Made by a program: the position numbers and the translations under genes
In this document: positions 1-8,311 of the stretch, in pieces
Layout: each line of letters opens with the position of its first letter
Numbering within the stretch: the stretch's first letter is position 1
Notes under the pieces: model-generated
Databases searched by the model: none
Seen by the model: the letters and a program-made list of their open reading frames with translations, nothing else
Told to the model about the DNA's origin: nothing
Assembly: GCA_014804005.1 (NCBI GenBank)
Contig: JAAVAP010000016.1
Location: 74,024 to 106,750 of the forward strand
Length of the DNA: 32,727 nucleotides
Direction: 5' to 3'
DNA from: Treponema sp.
GTDB lineage: Bacteria; Spirochaetota; Spirochaetia; Treponematales; Treponemataceae

Positions 1-131
1 GGACGCGGATTCAACTCGATGTCGCTGAGCAACGAATTTTGGATGTTGTTCAAGATGCAAGAAAAAATCGGATAGTAAGAATTGTAAAGATTTTCAATGT
101 CAGTTTTGCTGGGCAAATCCGCGTTGGACAC
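1..131 (-). CDS. 5' end of a leftward gene, possibly RelA/SpoT-domain (partial)
   Basis: A GTG codon at 131 is preceded six bases upstream by AAGGAG and opens a frame that runs off the left edge. About 43 residues are visible, beginning VSNADLPSKTDIENLYNSY. The short helical N-terminus with a Leu-Pro motif followed by Tyr-rich helices is reminiscent of the start of stand-alone RelA/SpoT nucleotidyltransferase proteins, but too little is present to be sure. It lies downstream of flaA in the same orientation, separated by the flaA terminator, so it is probably a separate transcription unit. A 25-codon plus-strand frame ending at 75 competes for this space but has nothing supporting it. Confidence 0.5.
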   Translation of the reverse strand, partial: MSNADLPSKTDIENLYNSYYPIFSCILNNIQNSLLSDIELNPR

Positions 132-202
132 AAGCACTCCTTTTCACCGCTTTTAAAATTAAGATTTTAATGATTTCAGTTACAATTTTTCAAAAGCCAT
201 AA

Positions 203-235
203 AAAAAAGGCACTTCAAAAAGAAAGTGCCTTTTT
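203..235. terminator. Rho-independent terminator (flaA, bidirectional)
   Basis: GGCACTT at 209-215 pairs with AAGTGCC at 224-230. The stem is flanked by A8 on the left and T5 on the right, so it has the intrinsic-terminator form in both directions. It lies 25 bases after the flaA stop codon and is the expected end of the flaA transcript. Confidence 0.85.
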
Positions 236-259
236 CGTTAGACAAGTTTGCGAAACAAA

Positions 260-1339
260 TTATTCCGCAGCCTGTCCTTCATTTTGCTGAGCCGATTCAC
301 CTTCGCCAAGGCTAGAAGTGAATTCAGTCTCCGTGGCAAGTTTGGCTTTTTCAAGATAGCGATTCACCTGCTTGTTGCCAAAGCGCTGCATTTCGGCTTG
401 CTGGCGCGCATTTTCCTTTTTCGTGATGATTCCCCAAAGGTCTTCATCAGCGATGTCGCGCTCAGAAACGAGAATCGCTTTGTCATAGATAACTTTTACA
501 TCTTTGAAATAGCCGATGAAATCGCCACCGATGTGAGACGCATCGCGAGTCACCTGGAAGCCACAGAACTTCACGAACGGAAGTCCGCGAGGATAAATCG
601 GATACACGCGGATTTCGCGGTTGCGGATTTCCGTGATGTACTGCGGATTGTTCCAAACCAACTGCTTCCAGCCATCAAATCCGAGATAGCCCATGAAATA
701 TCGGTGCTCGACATTGTCGTTGTCCTTGAGAAGAACATAAAGTCCGTGCGGGTAATTCATTCCCATCGTGTTTACAGCGATAGACTTGAGAGTGCCGACA
801 TTTTTCACAACGCCATAGCCGTCTTCAAACAAAGTCTTTCCGCTGGCCTTCTGTTCATCCGTAGGCTCCTGGCGATCGCCCTCGTCACTCGCGTCGGACA
901 AAGGTTCATAAGCAGGAATGTCAAAAGGAGGAACGATTTTCGCGCTCGCATTGTTGGCCCAAGTGGGGAACAAGACGCGCACGCCCATCACATTCTGTCC
1001 AGCAAAAGGAACGTTCGCTCCGTCACGTACTGGCGCATAGACGACCTTTGAATCGGCGAGAGCCTGCACATTCCTGGCAGATGAGTTCAACGCAATTTCC
1101 CATTCAGGCAAAGCGAGAGACGTCCTCATCATTTCTTTCTGTTCGTCAGTGAAAGTCGCGCCAGCCGCAACAGAAAAATCCATTACAGTGCGCTTGTTCT
1201 GAGTCATTTCTCCCGTTCCCTCGTCCGCAACGCAGTCGGCATCAAGCAACGTAAAGTCAATGAGCATTGACTCATCGGCAAACGCAACCGAGGTCGCAAG
1301 CAAAAGAGCCGCGGCAATAAAACTGAAAGTTCTTTTCAT
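260..1339 (-). CDS. flaA: Flagellar filament outer layer (sheath) protein FlaA
   Basis: The 359-residue product starts with a signal peptide (MKRTFSFIAAALLLATSVAFA, cleaved at AFA/DES) and matches the spirochaete FlaA sheath family in length and character. FlaA coats the FlaB core of the periplasmic filament after Sec export. Seen: residues about 90-140 carry the WEIALNSSARN and GVRVLFP segments, and a long beta-rich domain contains FMGYLGFDGWKQLVW and the DASHIGGDFIGYFKDVKVIYD strand, all typical of FlaA. The start is fixed by AAAGGAG at 1348-1354. A TTGACA-17-GATAAT promoter at 1387-1415 lies just upstream and a terminator at 203-235 follows, so it is probably monocistronic. From memory, the flaA/hypothetical/amidase order also occurs in Treponema pallidum. 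Confidence 0.93.
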   Translation of the reverse strand: MKRTFSFIAAALLLATSVAFADESMLIDFTLLDADCVADEGTGEMTQNKRTVMDFSVAAGATFTDEQKEMMRTSLALPEWEIALNSSARNVQALADSKVVYAPVRDGANVPFAGQNVMGVRVLFPTWANNASAKIVPPFDIPAYEPLSDASDEGDRQEPTDEQKASGKTLFEDGYGVVKNVGTLKSIAVNTMGMNYPHGLYVLLKDNDNVEHRYFMGYLGFDGWKQLVWNNPQYITEIRNREIRVYPIYPRGLPFVKFCGFQVTRDASHIGGDFIGYFKDVKVIYDKAILVSERDIADEDLWGIITKKENARQQAEMQRFGNKQVNRYLEKAKLATETEFTSSLGEGESAQQNEGQAAE

Positions 1340-1386
1340 TTCAAAAACTCCTTTATTTTTGATAGATGTAGCCTTATCTAAAAAAT

Positions 1387-1415
1387 ATTATCCAACAAAA
1401 AATCGATTTTGTCAA
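1387..1415 (-). promoter_or_regulatory. Sigma70-type promoter of flaA
   Basis: Read on the minus strand, TTGACA (1415-1410) is separated by exactly 17 bases from GATAAT (1392-1387), about 50 bases ahead of the flaA start codon. This is a near-consensus housekeeping promoter, not a sigma28 flagellar one. Known T. pallidum flaA is likewise described as sigma70-dependent, as far as I recall. Confidence 0.8.
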
Positions 1416-1491
1416 TGCTTTTTTAGATTTTTTTGATATTTTTCCGAATTCATTCGCGGAAGAATTGAATTACCGGAAAATCAACATACCT

Positions 1492-1505
1492 CGACGCAAG
1501 CGTCG
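1492..1505. other. Short perfect hairpin after the GerMN gene
   Basis: CGACGC-AA-GCGTCG forms a six-pair stem with a two-base loop, 24 bases beyond the stop of the leftward GerMN gene. There is no T-run after it in either direction, so it is a weak terminator candidate at best. The rest of 1340-1528 holds only the flaA promoter and A/T-rich sequence. Confidence 0.35.
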
Positions 1506-1528
1506 GGATATGAAACCGTCCGCGCGAA

Positions 1529-2005
1529 TCAATCTTCTGAAAAAGTCGGAAAATTATCGAGTATTTTTTTTCCGTCGATGAAAATTTCCACGGACTTCAC
1601 TTTTGGAAACGACTTGAAAATGTTCTTTTTGAACAATTCGATTCCGTCCATTATTTCGCCCGCGTTTCCAGTCCTATAAAGAAGTTCGCCGCTCAAATTC
1701 ACGAAAAGAGTCTTTTCGCGCAAAAAGCAGAATTTGCTTTCGGTGCCAAGCGAGAAAATCGGGCGGGCGCGTTCGGTTTTTGGTCCCAAAAGAAGTTCGT
1801 CCACATAAAGCGAAATCGCCTCGTCGCCCTTTCTATGCGGAAGCATTCGATATTCAAGCGATGACTTTCCTTTGTCCACGCTTTCAAATCTGAACAAAAA
1901 CCTGCGACCGGGCGTTTTCATGAAATACAGCGTCGCGGAAAAAATGAACACCGCCAAAAGCAGGATTTTCAAAACATTCGAAACAAAATTAAATTTCTTT
2001 TCCAT
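1529..2005 (-). CDS. GerMN-domain membrane-anchored/exported protein
   Basis: The predicted product is 158 residues. Residues 1-30 (MEKKFNFVSNVLKILLLAVF...) form a signal anchor or uncleaved signal peptide. The rest matches a GerMN-type domain: the LYVDELLLGP strand-turn, a FVNLSGELLY strand and a VKSVEIFIDGKKI strand. In other bacteria GerMN domains occur in envelope lipoproteins and in proteins tied to peptidoglycan and sporulation. The start at 2005 is chosen over 2032 because GGAG at 2014-2017 is ideally placed for it. The gene sits between an amidase and flaA, which suggests a periplasmic role around the wall or flagella; that role is inference. Confidence 0.75.
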   Translation of the reverse strand: MEKKFNFVSNVLKILLLAVFIFSATLYFMKTPGRRFLFRFESVDKGKSSLEYRMLPHRKGDEAISLYVDELLLGPKTERARPIFSLGTESKFCFLREKTLFVNLSGELLYRTGNAGEIMDGIELFKKNIFKSFPKVKSVEIFIDGKKILDNFPTFSED

Positions 2006-2058
2006 AAGAAAAACTCCAAAAAGCGCGATCAAAGCGTCCGTGCAATCAGCGGCCGATT

Positions 2059-3132
2059 TTAGCGGCTAAAGCCGCGCGATCGCTCGAAGTGCGCAACGAA
2101 CGCCGATATTCCATTATATATTCCGAACGCGGTTTTTTGCAAGTAGGTTTTGTCGTTCAAAAGCTTTGCTTCCTCGGCGTTGGAAACAAAGCCCACTTCC
2201 ACCAAGACGCTCGGCATGTTCGAATTGCGGACGACAAACCATTCTTCCGCCTTGATTCCGCGCGGAATGCTCAAAGAGCCGATTTGCGCTCCGAGTCCGT
2301 CCATAATGAATTTCGCGATCAAAATGCTTTCGGTCGTATACTCCTCTTCCATCATCGAATTCAAAATATTGAAAAGTTTCGGATCCTCGGCTTTTTTGCC
2401 GCTGTCCAAAACCGTCCTGCGATAGCCGGGCGAAAGATACCAAACTTCGTAGCCGCGAGCCTTTTTGTCGAGCGATGAATTCACGTGAATCGAAACGTAG
2501 AGGACGGCTTCGCGTTCCTTGAGTTTTGCGTTCATGGAATTGGCGATGTCGGTGCGCTGCTGGAGCGAAAGAAAAACATCGGTGGAACGCGTCATTATGA
2601 TTTGCTTTTCAGGATACGCGGACTTGAGGCGATCGGCGAGCATTTTCGAAACCGTGAGATTTATGTCCTTTTCCTTGAGCGTCACGTTTTTGCCGCCGAT
2701 TTTGTGCGTCATACTCGCGCCGGAATCTTTTCCGCCATGTCCCGGATCAATCAAAATCGCGCCGACTTTGAAATTTTCTTCCGAGGAATTTTGCGCGGAA
2801 AAATAATTTTCGATTTCTCGAAGAAAATCGTTGCTCACGAAAATCGCGCCGCCGGAAATTTGCGGAGAATCTGTCTTCAAAAATTTTTCGTTGTTCAAAA
2901 GAATCACCGGGCTTCCCACGCGGAACGAAACTTGCTTGCCGTTTTTTTCGAGGATGCCGCCTTGCGAAAGCGTGTCCCAATAAAGCGTCGTGCCGGAAGC
3001 CGCCGCCGATTCAATCAGATTTTTTTGCGAGGAATTCTGCGCGAAAATGCTCGCCGCGAAAAAGAACAAAATCAAAAAAATTGCGAGAATTTTTTTTTGC
3101 ATTTCGTGCGAAAAAAATTTATTGCGCCGCAT
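2059..3132 (-). CDS. N-acetylmuramoyl-L-alanine amidase (Amidase_3), exported
   Basis: This enzyme cleaves the amide bond between N-acetylmuramic acid and the stem peptide of peptidoglycan, acting in the periplasm. Seen: a signal peptide with hydrophobic core ILAIFLILFFFAASIFA; a non-catalytic N-terminal part (about 35-115); then the zinc amidase with ILIDPGHGGKDSGAS (first zinc His), an ExxLNLxVS-like segment (KEKDINLTVS), VSIHVNSSLD (second His region) and SVLVEVGFVSNAEEAKLL with the catalytic Glu. Its 357 residues fit AmiC-like enzymes. The start at 3132 overlaps the end of the upstream ATP-grasp gene and has AAGGAG six bases away; the internal Met at 3102 has no ribosome site. Overlap implies co-transcription with the upstream genes. 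Confidence 0.9.
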   Translation of the reverse strand: MRRNKFFSHEMQKKILAIFLILFFFAASIFAQNSSQKNLIESAAASGTTLYWDTLSQGGILEKNGKQVSFRVGSPVILLNNEKFLKTDSPQISGGAIFVSNDFLREIENYFSAQNSSEENFKVGAILIDPGHGGKDSGASMTHKIGGKNVTLKEKDINLTVSKMLADRLKSAYPEKQIIMTRSTDVFLSLQQRTDIANSMNAKLKEREAVLYVSIHVNSSLDKKARGYEVWYLSPGYRRTVLDSGKKAEDPKLFNILNSMMEEEYTTESILIAKFIMDGLGAQIGSLSIPRGIKAEEWFVVRNSNMPSVLVEVGFVSNAEEAKLLNDKTYLQKTAFGIYNGISAFVAHFERSRGFSR

Positions 3133-4720
3133 ACAACGCTCCTTGTATTCCGCCGCGCATCAGCGCAGTCCAAAATTTCTTGTAATGCAAATCCGCATGA
3201 TTCGGGCAAAGAAAATCGAATTTTCGAACAGTTTCAATCAACGTCAAATTGTTCCAGTCGCGCATTTCCAAAAACGGAAGCAGCTTTGTCGGAATGTATT
3301 TTTCGATGCTTTCATCTTTCGGAATTATTTTCTCGCTGTTGCAGTCGAGTTCGTAGGCGAGCTCGTTTGACGCGCCTTTTGGAATCTGATATGCACGAGG
3401 CGGAAAAGTCTGTCCGTCGTCATCTTTCGCGCCAAAAAGAAATTCGTCAGTTTTGGGATTTTCTTTTTCCAAAACGAGCGTGATTTTTCCCACGGCTTCC
3501 CGCGCGATTTTTTCCGCCTCGGCGCGAGTGTTCGCGACAGAAATTATATTGCCGCATTTTTCAACGTTGCTTTTTGGAAAGCGCACTTCGTCGCCAGCAG
3601 AAACTCGGGGAAAGATATTTTTCACGCCTTCGATTTTTCCGGCTTCATCCAAATTCAAAATTTCTTTTACTTTCCCAGGAATCGAAATCCACGCTCGCTC
3701 GGCGCAGGCAAGTTTCGAAGTGTACGCGAAAATTTCAAACGGCTCGTGCTCTTCAAGCGAAAAGCGGCGTTCTTCGAGCATTTGCGGCGTCCTTCCAAGC
3801 GCGACCAAAATCGCCTGCTCGGTGAGATTCAAACCGCTCGAATACGGAAATGTCCAGCCCGACATGTAGCCGCCCGAAAGCCGCGCCGCGATTTCTCCGA
3901 CCATAGGGCCTGTTTTCGTCATCTTGATGTCGGCCTTTGCCGCGCCGCAGCTCAAGCCCAAGGATTTTATTCCGCAGGCGAAAGTTTTTATCAGCGCGAT
4001 ATAATCTTTGTACGAATTTTGAGAAGGCATCGTGTGCCCCATTTCGATGAAATACGGCGGAAAGAAAATGTGGCGGTTTGCGAATCCCGTGATTGTGAGT
4101 GTGCCATCGTATAAAAGCGCGTCAATCGAAAATTCAGGGCCGTCCATGAATTCTTCCAAAATCGCAGTTTGCGTCCGCGAAAATTCGAACGCTTCGGAAA
4201 GCGCGGGAAAAAGCTCGTCCTCGCTGCGAACCATTCGGCAGCCGCGCGCGCCCATATTGTCCACGGGTTTTACAACTTGCGGATAAACGAGATTTTTCAA
4301 AACGTTCGGCGAAAGTATTTCTTCCAAAGATTGCTTTTTTATTTCCAAAAAATGCGGACACGGAACACGCGCGTTTTTAAAGCACTGCCTCATAAGAGCC
4401 TTGTTGCTCGCGTTTTCGGCGGCGCGAAAACTGTGGTTGGGAAATCCGCATTTTTCGCAGGCATAGGCGACGCTCGCGCTGAAATCAGTTCCAGCGGTGA
4501 AAACGGCTTTAAGTCCCGCGTTTTCTTTCAGGCTCAAAGCGTAACGCGCGATCGCTTCGGAATCTTTCAAATCAATCGGCTCGAAAAAATCTGCTTCGCC
4601 AACGCACGGGGCGGAAGGATTCGCGTCCACGACAAAAACTTTGAGTCCCAAATTTTTCGCGCTTTGGATTGCGGGTCTTTGCATAATTCCCGCGCCCAAA
4701 ATCAAAATCGATTCTTCCAT
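3119..4720 (-). CDS. ATP-grasp domain enzyme
   Basis: The product is 533 residues. The N-terminus ILILGAGIMQRPAIQSAKNL is a Rossmann-like pre-ATP-grasp domain of the kind seen in carbamoyl-phosphate synthase, PurK/PurT and amino-acid ligases. It is followed by NKALMRQCFKNARVPCP, VVKPVDNMGARGCRMV (glycine-rich ATP loop), ILEEFMDGPEFSIDALL and GEIAARLSGGYMSG (metal-binding Glu/Arg), the standard ATP-grasp order up to about residue 310. A C-terminal domain of about 200 residues is not recognised in detail. Such enzymes join a carboxylate to an amine or thiol through an acyl phosphate; the substrate cannot be read from sequence. It is 20 bases downstream of the SpsF/SpsG fusion and overlaps the amidase, so a ligase step in a glycan or peptide modification pathway is plausible. 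Confidence 0.85.
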   Translation of the reverse strand: MEESILILGAGIMQRPAIQSAKNLGLKVFVVDANPSAPCVGEADFFEPIDLKDSEAIARYALSLKENAGLKAVFTAGTDFSASVAYACEKCGFPNHSFRAAENASNKALMRQCFKNARVPCPHFLEIKKQSLEEILSPNVLKNLVYPQVVKPVDNMGARGCRMVRSEDELFPALSEAFEFSRTQTAILEEFMDGPEFSIDALLYDGTLTITGFANRHIFFPPYFIEMGHTMPSQNSYKDYIALIKTFACGIKSLGLSCGAAKADIKMTKTGPMVGEIAARLSGGYMSGWTFPYSSGLNLTEQAILVALGRTPQMLEERRFSLEEHEPFEIFAYTSKLACAERAWISIPGKVKEILNLDEAGKIEGVKNIFPRVSAGDEVRFPKSNVEKCGNIISVANTRAEAEKIAREAVGKITLVLEKENPKTDEFLFGAKDDDGQTFPPRAYQIPKGASNELAYELDCNSEKIIPKDESIEKYIPTKLLPFLEMRDWNNLTLIETVRKFDFLCPNHADLHYKKFWTALMRGGIQGALYAAQ

Positions 4721-4739
4721 TTCCCCCGCCCGACACGCG

Positions 4740-7355
4740 CTAGTTTTTCACGCAATAAACTTCGTAAGTGTCTCCCAATTTGAACATTTTACATAATATC
4801 ACAGCGAGCGAAAAAAGAAAAGTGCCTTTTTGAATTTCGTGTTTTTTTAAAAACGGAATTCTTTCCGCGTGGATTCCAGTGGAAACGATTTTTTTTATTT
4901 CGAATCCGAACATTTTCAAAATTTTTTTGCTTCTGCGAATTTCCCAAATCGAATAATGATCGCGCGGACTTTGCTCAAAAAATTTTTGCCTTGAAAAACG
5001 CGCGCTCACGCCGCTCGCAGATGGCGTTGAAAACGCGAACACCCCTCCCCTTTTTAAGAATTTGTTCGCCGAAGTCAGCGCGCTTTTTAAATCCTGAATG
5101 TGCTCGATTACAAACCACATTGTGAGCGCGTCGAATTGCGAAACGCCGAATTCTTTTTCTGAATCGAAATCCAAAAACGAAGCGTTCACGCACGAAAATC
5201 CCAAATCGTTTTTGACATAATTCACGGCGGCCACGGAAATGTCGCTTCCAAAAGGCGAAAAGCCCGCTTCGCTCGCGGCGGAAAGAAAAGGTCCGTAAGC
5301 GCAGCCAACATCAAGTAAGTTAATAGTGGATAATGAATAGTTAATAGTTGATGGTGGATAATGAATAGTTAATAGTTGATGGTGAATAGTTGCGCCGGCA
5401 ATTTTATTTTTTGACGCGGGCGTTTTTGCAAGAAAATTTTTTTCAAGAATTTTCTTTATGATTCGAACGCGGCGCGCGCCCTGCGCTTTTATCGAATCGA
5501 AATCTTCCAAATAAGTGCGGCCGTATTGATTTTTGTATTCGCCTTCAAAATAATTTTTTTCGTATTGAACGCGGCTGTCTGTGGAAAACGCCAAGTAAAT
5601 CATTTTGCATTTCGGGCAACGGCGGAAAGTGTGCGCCGCAGTCCTTGCGACAATTTTTCCATGCGAAGATTTTTCGCCGCAAACAGGACAATCGAATTTT
5701 TGCGCCACGGCAAGGCTTTGCAAAATTTCATTCCAGCCGAATTTTTTTTCGCGCGAAATTTCATTTTCGTTTTCCGAAAAAATTTTTTCAAAATATTCGC
5801 TTGTAAGGCGCGAAGAATTTTCCAAAAGCGCGCGCATTTTTTTTTCGGAAATCTCATTTTTTTCGACGCAGACAAAGCCGTATTCTTTGGAAAGTTTTTT
5901 GTGAAGCGCGCTCGTGGCAAAAAGAATCACGCGGCATCCTGCGGCCACGGCTTCGAACGCCGTAAATCCGTAGTGCGTAAAAATCAAATCATATTCGCAA
6001 AGTCGCTCGCGCAAATCACAAACGGATGGCACAATTTTAATTTTTTCATCGCCGAATTTTTTTTCGAAAGAAAGTTCGCCAGGCAAAATCACGGTAACAT
6101 CGATTTTATTTTTTGAAAGCGCGCGCGCGGCACTCAAAGAAATTTCCACATTTCCTTCGCCGCCGATTGCGACAAGCGCGTTTTTAACGGAATCGCTTCG
6201 GGCGGACTTCCTGTTTTTCGGAAGCGGAACTAGCGCGGGATTTTGCAAGTTGGGCGCACGTCGCAAATTGTACGACGGAATTATGTCAAGCAAAAAATCC
6301 GCAGCATCGCATTCTCCGCCATCGTCAATTGAGCAGAGCGAGCCGAGCGCGCTCAATTTTTGCAATTGCGATTTTTCGCTTTTGAACAAATCGGCGACAA
6401 TCAAATCCCACGTCGCGCTATGAGCCAACATTTTTTCAATTGAAAAATCATCAGCATTTTTTGCGGGACGAATGATCTGAAATTCATTCAAGCCGCGCTC
6501 AACGGCTTCTTCCAAAATCGCGTCGCATTCCTTCAAATCCGAATTTGATTCGATGTAAACGAAACCTCCGATTTTTTTTGCAAGATCGAGACAGCGGCGC
6601 AAATGTCCAGTTCCCCTCCCCGCGCGGACGCTCGGCACGAACAGAACATTTTTTTTCACGAACGCATCTTCGTACGCGCCAAGAATTTCCTGCGCGGAAT
6701 AAGGACGAGTTTTTTTTCCGCCCGAGATTTTTTGAACGATTTTTTGCGCACGTTTGAAATCGGAAAAAGTGTCGATTGTCGTTCGCAAATCTGGCGCGAA
6801 AAATTCTTCGCTAGCCTTTTTAAAAATCGCCTTGAAATTTTCAGGATGATTGTAAAGGGAGGGGCCGACATGTTCGTGGTCATACGGCGAATCGGTCAAA
6901 GCCGCCGCGCGCAAAAGAGACACCGCCTTGAAAACTTCCACGCCGCTTCCATGCGGAAGTCCAGTAAAAGTAAAATAATCCGCGTCCGAAAAATTTTTCT
7001 CGAATTCTTCGAGCGACTTTTGCGCCGCCTCGTAAAACAAAAAAGGATTGTCCGCCGTGGCGCGGACGATTGTTTCGCATTCAGGAAAACACGTTTTTAC
7101 GAGCGAGCAAAATCTTTCCAAAACGTCGTCGCGGCTTCCTGCGAAAATTTCCCAGCCGCAATTTTTTGCGATTTTTTCAAGCGCGATTTCAGAATCGTAG
7201 TCGCACGCCAAAAAATACCGTTCGGCAGGAATTTTTTTCATCGCGTCTAGCGTCCACGAAAGAACGCTTTCGCCGCCCAAATTTTTCAAGGCCTTTCCGG
7301 GAAGTCTTGTCGAGGAAAGCCTGCACTGCACGATTACTGCCACGCGATTTCCCAT
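4740..7355 (-). CDS. SpsF-like cytidylyltransferase / SpsG-PseG-like / methyltransferase fusion
   Basis: An 871-residue fusion of three enzymes. Residues 1-230 are an SpsF-type nucleotidyltransferase (VIVQCRLSSTRLPGKAL, then RATADNPF). Residues about 240-545 resemble PseG/SpsG, with the GRGTGHLRRCLDLA loop, LCSIDDGGE and the late IFTHYGFTAFEAVAAG segment typical of GT-B sugar-nucleotide enzymes. A four-Cys zinc ribbon (CPVCGE...CPKCK, about 553-590) leads into a class I SAM methyltransferase with LLDVGCAYGPFL at about 680 and a WFVIEHIQD motif. SpsF and SpsG proteins serve activated-sugar pathways for spore-coat or pseudaminic-acid-like glycans. The start overlaps the preceding gene by one base (TGATG) and has GGGGA ahead. 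An AT-rich minisatellite is inserted in frame just before the SAM loop. Confidence 0.88.
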   Translation of the reverse strand: MGNRVAVIVQCRLSSTRLPGKALKNLGGESVLSWTLDAMKKIPAERYFLACDYDSEIALEKIAKNCGWEIFAGSRDDVLERFCSLVKTCFPECETIVRATADNPFLFYEAAQKSLEEFEKNFSDADYFTFTGLPHGSGVEVFKAVSLLRAAALTDSPYDHEHVGPSLYNHPENFKAIFKKASEEFFAPDLRTTIDTFSDFKRAQKIVQKISGGKKTRPYSAQEILGAYEDAFVKKNVLFVPSVRAGRGTGHLRRCLDLAKKIGGFVYIESNSDLKECDAILEEAVERGLNEFQIIRPAKNADDFSIEKMLAHSATWDLIVADLFKSEKSQLQKLSALGSLCSIDDGGECDAADFLLDIIPSYNLRRAPNLQNPALVPLPKNRKSARSDSVKNALVAIGGEGNVEISLSAARALSKNKIDVTVILPGELSFEKKFGDEKIKIVPSVCDLRERLCEYDLIFTHYGFTAFEAVAAGCRVILFATSALHKKLSKEYGFVCVEKNEISEKKMRALLENSSRLTSEYFEKIFSENENEISREKKFGWNEILQSLAVAQKFDCPVCGEKSSHGKIVARTAAHTFRRCPKCKMIYLAFSTDSRVQYEKNYFEGEYKNQYGRTYLEDFDSIKAQGARRVRIIKKILEKNFLAKTPASKNKIAGATIHHQLLTIHYPPSTINYSLSTINLLDVGCAYGPFLSAASEAGFSPFGSDISVAAVNYVKNDLGFSCVNASFLDFDSEKEFGVSQFDALTMWFVIEHIQDLKSALTSANKFLKRGGVFAFSTPSASGVSARFSRQKFFEQSPRDHYSIWEIRRSKKILKMFGFEIKKIVSTGIHAERIPFLKKHEIQKGTFLFSLAVILCKMFKLGDTYEVYCVKN
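5319..5392. repeat. 28-bp AT-rich minisatellite inside a coding region
   Basis: Two identical 28-bp units (5329-5356 and 5357-5384) are flanked by partial units (5319-5328 and 5385-5392). Each unit is built from TTAATAGT/GATAATGAATAG-like words. Although 28 is not a multiple of three, the whole block keeps the host frame open and encodes a Thr/Ile/Asn/Tyr/Ser-rich linker (TIHH...STIN) of about 24 residues. Confidence 0.9.
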
Positions 7356-8311
7356 CAGATTTTTCCCCAGTCGTTGAGCAACTTGAAAGCATCGAACAAA
7401 AAGCGTCGCTCGTTTTCACGCACCCAATTTCGCGCGGAAGAAAATTGACGAAACGCCTCAAAAATTCCGCACGACGAACGCGCCTTAAAAGAAAAGAATT
7501 TTGAAAGCGGCAAATCAGCGCGACCGTCCTTCATCACAGGCGCCATGTTTTTCAGGAAAAAGCGCAGTTGCGAAATGTCGGGCGTGGAATCCACGAGCGG
7601 AATTTCTTCCGCATACGAAAACGAAAGTGCCGTGGAAATTTTTACGCGCTCCCCCCAAAGCCACGCGCGGAACGCGAAATCCAAATTCTGCCAATACGGA
7701 TTTTTTATTGCGTAATCGAATCCGCCGAGACGCTTGAATTTTTTCGTGTTGTAAAATCCAAAAAAATCGAACGGATAAAGCGTCGCTTCGCCATCGGAAA
7801 TTTGCGAATCAGACTCGATGTTCAAAACCGATTTTTTTACGCCCGGAATAAATTTTATAGGAACTGCGGTTTTGTCCTGCGCGAAAATTCGCGGCACGAT
7901 GCAAAAAACATTTTGCGCCGCCAAATTCTCGGAAAGTTGCGCAGTGAGAATGTTCTGCGTAATGCGAATCGAATCGCGCAAAACAAGCGCGCAAGGCGAA
8001 TCGATTTCCGCCATCGCAAGATTTATCAAATCACCATCGGCGGCATTTTCGAGCGGAATCACGAATTTCACTTCGGGAAAATTTTGAAGCAAATCATCCA
8101 AATTGAAATTCTTCGAATCGTTTTCAACGGAAACGATTTTTTCAAATCCGCATTTGGTAAGGTTTTCCAAATTTTGCAGGCGCAAATAGCTGTTGCCGCT
8201 GTTCAGCAAAATCGCCGCCACATTCAAATTCGATTTTTTTTCCGAACGCCTGCCGCCGAGAATCGTGCAATTTATCTGCCGCTCGTTAAAAATTAAAGAT
8301 GTAGTATTCAT
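7355..8311 (-). CDS. Glycosyltransferase-like protein (GT-A/family 2 type)
   Basis: The 318-residue product resembles family 2 glycosyltransferases. It has an opening beta strand NVAAILLNSGNSYLRLQNLENL, KIVSVENDS, and a DSPCALVLRDSIRI segment in the place of the usual DxD strand. Later it has the KRLGGFDYAIKNPYWQNLDFAFRAWLWG block, which resembles the acceptor-binding Gly-Gly-Phe-Asp motif of these enzymes. The DxD metal motif is not clean, so activity is uncertain. The ATG at 8311 is preferred over 8530 because the longer frame lies inside the upstream gene; the two genes then overlap by 26 bases. It is followed at one-base overlap by the SpsF/SpsG fusion, supporting a glycan role. Confidence 0.7.
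   Translation of the reverse strand: MNTTSLIFNERQINCTILGGRRSEKKSNLNVAAILLNSGNSYLRLQNLENLTKCGFEKIVSVENDSKNFNLDDLLQNFPEVKFVIPLENAADGDLINLAMAEIDSPCALVLRDSIRITQNILTAQLSENLAAQNVFCIVPRIFAQDKTAVPIKFIPGVKKSVLNIESDSQISDGEATLYPFDFFGFYNTKKFKRLGGFDYAIKNPYWQNLDFAFRAWLWGERVKISTALSFSYAEEIPLVDSTPDISQLRFFLKNMAPVMKDGRADLPLSKFFSFKARSSCGIFEAFRQFSSARNWVRENERRFLFDAFKLLNDWGKI

Noticed and set aside
1..75. 3' end of a plus-strand gene (25 codons ending TAG)
   Set aside because: The minus-strand frame with GTG and AAGGAG explains the same bases better.
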